From Opitutia bacterium (GTDB lineage: Bacteria > Verrucomicrobiota > Verrucomicrobiia > Opitutales > Seribacteraceae), in the NCBI GenBank assembly GCA_018646565.1, contig JABGUO010000210.1, positions 1 through 8,167 on the forward strand: a stretch of 8,167 bases of DNA, in the 5' to 3' direction. Each line of letters begins with the position of its first letter. Positions within the stretch are counted from its first letter, which is position 1. Positions 1-4,922 of this stretch are shown here, one piece after another. The notes below the pieces were generated by a model. The model worked only from the letters and a program-made list of their open reading frames with translations. It was not told the origin of the DNA and did not search any database. The position numbers and the translations under genes are program-made.

Positions 1-410
1 CATTTAAAGGCAAAGTTATGCAGTGGAGTGCTGTTACTGCTGCCTGTTGTATTACTATTAGAGCGAGGTTTTTAGATTTCAGTGGATTTGATGAGCTTTT
101 TGTTAATGGTTGTGAAGATATCGATCTGTGCCTAAGGATGGGGGAGAAAGGTCTTTTTCATTATGTTGTTCATGATAGTGTAGTTTATCACATAAAATGT
201 GCTTCGCATGGGAGACTTGACCACAATATGCAAAATGAAGCTAAATTTTTGGAACGTTGGGAAAAGAAAATTATTTCACATTATTTTCCTTCTGATTGTC
301 GTCGCTATGCTTCATGGTACTTATTGAGATCTTTTTTTAATCCCCGTACTCTGAAGATTAAGCTAATATTGGAATCATTATGTTTACTAATTTCTAAAGC
401 TAGAAAATAG
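1..410 (+). CDS. Glycosyltransferase family 2, C-terminal part (5' end outside window)
   Basis: This is the 3' end of a family-2 (GT-A fold) glycosyltransferase, which would transfer a sugar from a nucleotide-sugar donor to a growing surface polysaccharide at the cytoplasmic side of the membrane. The open frame runs in from the window edge (first whole codon at 3) and stops with TAG at 408-410, about 135 residues. The ATG at 18 is internal, because family sequence precedes it. The stretch from about residue 8 matches the usual second half of the catalytic domain: a small hydrophobic strand, then GFDELF, then the acidic motif NGCEDIDLCLR, in which the ED pair belongs to the acceptor/catalytic region, then VVYHIKCASHGR and FLERW near the end, as in rhamnosyltransferase-like members. 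The tail is basic, with a hydrophobic stretch at the very C-terminus. The N-terminal nucleotide-binding half is not visible, so the donor sugar cannot be judged. It converges on the family-4 enzyme at 420. Confidence 0.85.
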   Translation, partial: FKGKVMQWSAVTAACCITIRARFLDFSGFDELFVNGCEDIDLCLRMGEKGLFHYVVHDSVVYHIKCASHGRLDHNMQNEAKFLERWEKKIISHYFPSDCRRYASWYLLRSFFNPRTLKIKLILESLCLLISKARK

Positions 411-419
411 GGTATTCGA

Positions 420-1616
420 CTAGTTTTTCACCATAAGGTCTTCTTCAAGAAACAACTCAATTAAATCGGATGCATATTGTTTCCAAGAACCGAAATTACG
501 TTTCAGAGCTTCTGTGGAAAGGGATTGCAGTAAAGGTTTATTTGTAATTAGTTTCCTAATAGCTTCAGCCAATTGATGGGGATTTGACTGATCCTTGATT
601 TCTAAACAACCTCCACCCCTGGAAACTTCTCCTAAAGCTCCGTTAGTACCACATATACATGGTTTTCCTCTTATTAAGCTTTCAATTATGGGCAATCCAA
701 ACCCTTCGTAGAGGGAAGGGTAAACGGTGAAAATACAGCTAGAATACTTCCTTTCGAGGGATTCTTGGTCAATGTGGTGTAACCATTTGACAGATCGCCC
801 TTTTTCGACGAGACGATCAAGAACAACTAAGACTTTCGGAGTCCAAGACGGATCGGCTTGACCAATTAGTTCTATTTGAAAGTTATGACCTTCCTTCCAC
901 AATATTTCGGAAGCTTTAAGCAAGGCTAAATGGTTTTTGTTATAACCTAGGGTTGAAACAAAAAGAATAAGGGGAGTCGCAGGAAATGGTTCCTCAACTT
1001 GCATAGTAGGTTTGTCCATTGGAAGGAGGTGAACTTTTACTTGCCTGATTTTTTTTCCCTTACCAGTGTGGGTATAAAAAGCTTCTTGAGATTCTTTGGA
1101 TATGCATGATATTGCATCACAATTACAAATGTAGTTAAGATAATTTTGGAAATTTTTTATTCTCGATTGCGGAGTTTGGCTAGGCTTACGAAGAACATTC
1201 GCATCATAGAAAATGGCAGCCTTTCGGAGTTCAGGATGAAGTAACTTGGACAGTAAGGCAGTTCGCTTATCCCTAAATACTTCAGGGAAAAAAATAAGAT
1301 CCACATTTTTAGGTTTTTTTTCTAATGATAGGCATTTCCTAAACCTTAGAAGAGAAGAAAGTAATTCCCTGTAAAATGGATTTTCTTGTTTATTCGGTCT
1401 TATTTTGGCTTGGTAATTCCCTGAAAACGGATTTAGGAGATTCTTCATTTCTCTTTTATCCAACAGAGAGTACCTACCTAAAAGGTTATCCCAAATTATG
1501 GGTGTTAAATCGTGTACCTTATTAATTTCTTTAAAGGTATTCCGGGTCACGACCTGAACGCCCGAGTTATTCGAAGAGCGGCAGGACTGGGTGACATCAA
1601 TAAAAATTTTGGCCAT
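420..1616 (-). CDS. Glycosyltransferase family 4 (GT-B, group 1)
   Basis: A retaining GT-B glycosyltransferase of about 398 residues, a usual length for the family, predicted cytoplasmic or peripheral to the membrane. The N-terminal half starts with MAKIFIDVTQSC and SGVQVVTR, the opening seen in group-1 enzymes that act on surface polysaccharides. The C-terminal Rossmann half begins near residue 214 with LILFVSTLGYNKNH (donor-side loop) and carries the EX7E motif EGFGLPIIE (E304 and E312), which contacts the nucleotide-sugar; GALGEVSRGGG follows. I chose the ATG at 1616 because it gives the typical family start. A TTG at 1631 in the same frame adds five residues and overlaps the upstream TGA stop. 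No Shine-Dalgarno motif precedes either start. It lies 11 bp after the oxoamine synthase gene, so the two are probably co-transcribed, and the acceptor could be that enzyme's lipid product or a polysaccharide. Donor and acceptor are unknown. Confidence 0.88.
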   Translation of the reverse strand: MAKIFIDVTQSCRSSNNSGVQVVTRNTFKEINKVHDLTPIIWDNLLGRYSLLDKREMKNLLNPFSGNYQAKIRPNKQENPFYRELLSSLLRFRKCLSLEKKPKNVDLIFFPEVFRDKRTALLSKLLHPELRKAAIFYDANVLRKPSQTPQSRIKNFQNYLNYICNCDAISCISKESQEAFYTHTGKGKKIRQVKVHLLPMDKPTMQVEEPFPATPLILFVSTLGYNKNHLALLKASEILWKEGHNFQIELIGQADPSWTPKVLVVLDRLVEKGRSVKWLHHIDQESLERKYSSCIFTVYPSLYEGFGLPIIESLIRGKPCICGTNGALGEVSRGGGCLEIKDQSNPHQLAEAIRKLITNKPLLQSLSTEALKRNFGSWKQYASDLIELFLEEDLMVKN

Positions 1617-1627
1617 TAGAAAATGGA

Positions 1628-2821
1628 TCAAATCTTAGATTTCGCGTAAGTCATTGCTTCCTCGATACGATCAAGATCTTCTTCGGTATGGGATGCGGAG
1701 ATTGCAGTCCTTATTAAGTCTTTGCCAGGGGGAACTCCCGGTGCAATGGAAATAATAGCATAGATTCCTTTTTCAAGTAGAGCTTTCCAAAAGTAATAAA
1801 CCTTTTCTTTTTCACCCAGAACTATTGGGATTGCAGGAGTTTCGCTCTCCCACGTATCTAATTCTAAATTGGCAAGAATCCCCCGGTATCTTTCTAAATT
1901 CTTGAATAATCGTTCTTGATGCTCGGGTTCATTTTGCATGATTTCGAGCGCCGCTTGAGCACAAGCACAGGATGCTGGGGAAAGAGCAGCAGAAAAAATA
2001 GTTTGTTTCGAATGGCTCCGCAAATAATCAATCCCTTCTTTGGTGGAAGCAACAAACCCACCTGCTCCGGCGAGTGACTTTGAGAAACTGGCACATAGTA
2101 CATCGACCTGTTCGGTCATTCCAAAATGATTTGCAGTTCCTCTACCATTTTTCCCCAATACTCCAAATCCATGGGCGTCATCAAGAATGACAAATGCTTT
2201 GTACTCTTGGGCAATTTTTACGAACTCTGGTAGTTTGGCAATATGTCCTTCCATGGAGTAAACTCCTTCGAGGACGAAGATATTATTGTCAGTTTCTTTA
2301 TATCCTAAAATTTCAGCGGCATGGGATGGGTTATTATGAGCAAATCGTTCGCATCGAGCCCCACTTAATTGAATACCGCTCCAAAGTGAAGAATGGAGGT
2401 TCTTGTCCGCCAAAATTAGATCTTTTCGCTCTGCAAAACCAGTGATCGCAGATGCACAGGCCAAATATCCTGCAGAATACACATGACAGGCTTCCTTTCC
2501 TAAAAAATCGGCCAGTCTTTCTTCTAGTTCCTGGTGGAAAATCCTACCGCCATTCGCAAGTCTTGCACCGGTTGTACTACTTCCCCATTTCTTAATTGCT
2601 TCAATTCCAGCCTCTTTGATTTTGGGATGGTGCGAAAGGCCGAGGTAATCATTGCTCGATAGCATGATGAATTCCTTACCATCCTTAAAGACCCGAGTTC
2701 CTTCCTGCCTGTCAAAAATGTGGTAGTAGGTGTCGTACTTTAAGCGTAGACGGGTTGAATCATCTGAACGAATCCTCTTCCATAAGGGAGATTTTTGGGA
2801 ATTGATGAAAGGGAATGCCAT
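1628..2821 (-). CDS. PLP-dependent alpha-oxoamine synthase (BioF/KBL/serine palmitoyltransferase family)
   Basis: A fold-type I PLP enzyme of 397 residues, the normal length for alpha-oxoamine synthases, which condense an amino acid with an acyl-CoA and release CO2. Visible family features in order: SSNDYLGLSHHP (about 55-66), GSSTTGARLANGG (80-92), NLHSSLWSG with the cofactor-stacking His143, EGVYSMEGHIAKLPE (185-199), LDDAHGFGVLGKNGRG with Asp215 and His217 for the PLP ring, and ASFSKSLAGAGGF with Lys248 as the Schiff-base lysine. All expected catalytic residues are present. It has no transmembrane segment and should be cytosolic. The YSMEGHIAKLPE stretch and the end ISIAPGVPPGKDLIRTAISASHTEEDL resemble serine palmitoyltransferase-like and lipid-forming members more than true BioF, and no other biotin gene is present. 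Alternatives are 8-amino-7-oxononanoate synthase, 2-amino-3-ketobutyrate CoA ligase or a capnine-type synthase. The class is sure, the substrate is not. It is followed closely by a glycosyltransferase. Confidence 0.9.
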   Translation of the reverse strand: MAFPFINSQKSPLWKRIRSDDSTRLRLKYDTYYHIFDRQEGTRVFKDGKEFIMLSSNDYLGLSHHPKIKEAGIEAIKKWGSSTTGARLANGGRIFHQELEERLADFLGKEACHVYSAGYLACASAITGFAERKDLILADKNLHSSLWSGIQLSGARCERFAHNNPSHAAEILGYKETDNNIFVLEGVYSMEGHIAKLPEFVKIAQEYKAFVILDDAHGFGVLGKNGRGTANHFGMTEQVDVLCASFSKSLAGAGGFVASTKEGIDYLRSHSKQTIFSAALSPASCACAQAALEIMQNEPEHQERLFKNLERYRGILANLELDTWESETPAIPIVLGEKEKVYYFWKALLEKGIYAIISIAPGVPPGKDLIRTAISASHTEEDLDRIEEAMTYAKSKI

Positions 2822-2905
2822 TCAATTATTCTTACAACCAAAAGCAACCGGTTGAAAGAAAAATCACCGAAAGTACTGAGGGTTAAAGCTTTATTTGTAG
2901 ATTAA
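2822..2905. other. 84-bp gap with two 10-bp palindromes
   Basis: This gap lies between the DUF4340-parvulin gene and the oxoamine synthase gene and is the longest non-coding stretch in the window. It holds two perfect 10-bp palindromes, CAACCGGTTG at 2845-2854 and TAAAGCTTTA at 2884-2893, with centres 39 bp apart. On the - strand the CAACC half can also pair with a second GGTTG a few bases further on. I see no run of T after a GC-rich stem, so no intrinsic terminator, and no convincing -35/-10 pair. It could hold an internal operator or promoter, or nothing. Confidence 0.4.
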
Positions 2906-4882
2906 CTATTCAGTCCGTTTAATGACATGAAAGCCAAAGCCAGTTTCGACCACTTCTGATACAGCACTCACCTCCAATGCAAAGGCAGTTTCCGAAAATG
3001 CTTTCGCCATTACCTCAAATTTAAATTTCCCTAAGTCTCCCCCTTTGGACTTACTAGGCCCATCAGAAAACTTTTTGGCCATTTCGGCAAAGTCCTTCTT
3101 TTCGTTGAGAATAAGCCCACGAATTCGCACCGCTTCCGTTTTAGCTTCATCCTTCGAGCGAGTGATTTTTGAATCTGCACGATCAGCTCCTTTGTATGAG
3201 ATCAAAATATGAGATGCTTTTACTTCTTCTGGCATTTCAGACTCCTCAGACTTTATTTTTACAAAATCTTTTCTTTCCAAACGAACCTTTTCATATACAT
3301 CGTTTGATATTACATAATACCAACCCGCCAAGTCTTGGTTCAATTCGTTAACCCGCTTTTGTGCTTTTGCAAGTTTGTCATTAAATTCTCTTTGCTTATT
3401 TGAGTTAGAGGCATTAATTCCGGCTATTTGAGCATCACGTTCCGCTTTTTTCTTGGTGAACTCGGTCGGTTCTTTTTGGATGGAACTATCTTCTTTACCC
3501 GTGGGTACTGGTTTACTCTTTCCCGCTGCTGGTGGTGCGGGAGGAATAGTAGAAGGGGGCGCAGAAGAAGGAATGAAATTAGGTGGTGGACCTGGAGGGG
3601 AAATTTTGGGTGCATTGCTTTCTTTTCCTTTTTCTCCCGTGTCCCCTTTTTCTCCTTTGGGGTTCGTTGTGTTGCTCTCTAGCGAAGATGGGGGAGGGGA
3701 GTCTGTTAATGCTTGTGGTACTGGTTCAAGGTCGAGTGGATCGAGAAGGTTTGGATTTACGCGAGCAAAAGCGTAGATATATCGACTGTCGCCGGTGGAA
3801 TTTTCATCCTCCTCAGGTCCGCGGTAAATATCACCAAATCGCAGGACATATTCCACGCCGTCCTTCATTCCCACTATCACCTCACCTTTATTGGAAACGA
3901 CTTTGGGGACTTGTTGACCTTGTGGGTTTTGAACTGCAACCGTATAAAACCCTTTTTGTTGCAGTGATTGTACTACGGCTTGGTTCTTTTGGTCTTTCAA
4001 GTTGTTGAAGAATTCGTTCCCTTGTTTAAGGTTGTTGACTAGAATTTCGGGCTTTTTTTCTACATCGATAATTTTTAGGTCATCAAGTGCATCTTTAAGT
4101 GTATCCAATTTTTCCTTATCCAATTCCTCCTTTTCAGTCAGTGATGAACCACTTAATTTCCATTCAGAATTATCATAATCGAGGACAAGTGGATTGCCCG
4201 AACGGTTTAGCTGACCCTGTGCGAGATTAACTTCATAGTTATCAAGTGTAATTTGTTTGATATTCCATTTATCCAAATCAAGAAAATCTTCTTCTACCCA
4301 ATCAACAAATTTCGTGGAAACATCATTCGCATTTTGAACTTCTGCCGTGTAGACGGTGTTTTCTAGAGGTTTTCGAACATATCTTGTCCTTGAAAGTCCT
4401 TCTACCTCGTTGCCAATTATGAGTTGGGCAAGGTTTGAACCGGAGCTATTTTTCAAAGCGATGCTCTTTCCCACACCTGCGTCGCCTGGATTTGCTTTGC
4501 TAGGATCGACAACACCATACAAGGCATGTTCGCCCGCCCCTTCAGAAGCGACATCAAGAATCCGTAAGTCCAAAAGAATGGTTGAAACATCTTTTACCTG
4601 ATTATCCGCGTTTGCTGGATAATCGGGCTTTTGTGGCCGGCGGATCCACCAACCTTTGTCTGTCTGTGCTATTTCAATTGATTTTGCTTCCAGGTTTTCT
4701 TCATCAATCTCAACAATTTCAATTCCCGTTGCGGAACGTGTATCAAAAGTTTCGAAAAGGGCTTGGCCCATTTGACTACCCTTACTGGTGGGATCAATTT
4801 TTTCTGGAGTTGTATAGATAGCGAGTGCTACAAAGGCAGCGGTAGCCGCAATAAAGGCAATGGACTTGGTGTTTTCGTTCAT
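2906..4882 (-). CDS. Membrane-anchored DUF4340 protein with C-terminal parvulin (PpiC-type) domain
   Basis: A 658-residue protein. Residues about 7-23 form one hydrophobic segment after a short N-terminus containing a lysine, so it is probably an inner-membrane anchor with the rest extracytoplasmic; no lipobox is seen. Residues about 40-380 read as DUF4340, a beta-rich family often encoded beside GldG-type genes, with typical pieces such as GWWIRRP, LYGVVDPSKA, LIIGNEVEG, RYVRKP and KFVDWVEEDFLDLDKWNI. Residues about 392-510 are low-complexity: Gly-X-Y triplets, a Pro-rich run, then a charged helix. WYYVISNDVYEKVRL (521-535) looks like the last DUF4340 strand. Residues 553-657 are a parvulin-like prolyl isomerase domain: ASHILI with His558, KKFSDGPSKSKGGDLG, FSETAFAL and FGFHVIK with His652. 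The protein has no cysteine. The gene starts 40 bp after the GldF-GldG fusion and probably encodes its partner. No Shine-Dalgarno motif precedes the ATG. The domain calls are firm; the function is unknown. Confidence 0.88.
   Translation of the reverse strand: MNENTKSIAFIAATAAFVALAIYTTPEKIDPTSKGSQMGQALFETFDTRSATGIEIVEIDEENLEAKSIEIAQTDKGWWIRRPQKPDYPANADNQVKDVSTILLDLRILDVASEGAGEHALYGVVDPSKANPGDAGVGKSIALKNSSGSNLAQLIIGNEVEGLSRTRYVRKPLENTVYTAEVQNANDVSTKFVDWVEEDFLDLDKWNIKQITLDNYEVNLAQGQLNRSGNPLVLDYDNSEWKLSGSSLTEKEELDKEKLDTLKDALDDLKIIDVEKKPEILVNNLKQGNEFFNNLKDQKNQAVVQSLQQKGFYTVAVQNPQGQQVPKVVSNKGEVIVGMKDGVEYVLRFGDIYRGPEEDENSTGDSRYIYAFARVNPNLLDPLDLEPVPQALTDSPPPSSLESNTTNPKGEKGDTGEKGKESNAPKISPPGPPPNFIPSSAPPSTIPPAPPAAGKSKPVPTGKEDSSIQKEPTEFTKKKAERDAQIAGINASNSNKQREFNDKLAKAQKRVNELNQDLAGWYYVISNDVYEKVRLERKDFVKIKSEESEMPEEVKASHILISYKGADRADSKITRSKDEAKTEAVRIRGLILNEKKDFAEMAKKFSDGPSKSKGGDLGKFKFEVMAKAFSETAFALEVSAVSEVVETGFGFHVIKRTE
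2912..3226 (-). other. Parvulin-type prolyl isomerase domain within the DUF4340 protein
   Basis: Residues 553-657 of the DUF4340 protein match the parvulin (rotamase) fold from start to end. The first strand is VKASHILISYK with a conserved His, followed by a helix rich in Lys and Glu, then the FSDGPSKSKGGDLG segment, a helix ending in AFSETAFALE, and the closing strand GFGFHVIKR with the second conserved His. The frame is unbroken from the DUF4340 part, so this is a true fusion and not two genes. Known parvulins at this location act as folding helpers for exported proteins; whether this copy is active is inference. Confidence 0.85.
3503..3709 (-). repeat. Low-complexity Gly-X-Y and proline-rich insert in the DUF4340 protein
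   Basis: Codons for residues about 392-460 encode a biased stretch. Four collagen-like triplets (GEK GDT GEK GKE) sit at residues 410-421, at 3655-3620. A run rich in Pro, Ala, Ser and Gly with PPGPPP follows, to about residue 455. The DNA is strongly pyrimidine-biased on the + strand. It interrupts the DUF4340 domain before its last strand. Four triplets are too few for a stable triple helix, so a flexible spacer is the simplest reading. Confidence 0.75.
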
Positions 4883-4922
4883 GGGTCTAAATTTTTATAA
4901 GTTTTAATTTGATTGGGATGAA

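Noticed and set aside
391..406. Perfect 6-bp stem hairpin TTTCTA-AAGC-TAGAAA at the end of the family-2 gene
   Set aside because: The stem is nearly all A/T and the nearest T run on the + strand begins about 16 bases after it, so it does not look like an intrinsic terminator.
1894..2715. Small open frames on both strands inside the oxoamine synthase gene
   Set aside because: They are shadows of a gene whose catalytic motifs are all intact in the main frame.
2822..2905. Promoter for the oxoamine synthase gene
   Set aside because: The best hexamer pair I could place (TTTCAA, 17 bp, TAAGAA) matches the consensus too poorly to call.
2912..3226. Parvulin domain as a separate gene joined by a sequencing error
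   Set aside because: The frame is continuous over a long stretch on both sides of the junction, and no start or gap is needed to explain it.
3424..4008. Several open frames on the + strand and one in another - frame over the low-complexity part of the DUF4340 gene
   Set aside because: They mirror the Pro/Gly-rich codons of the real gene, are rich in Arg, Gly, Phe or Leu, and show no family motif.
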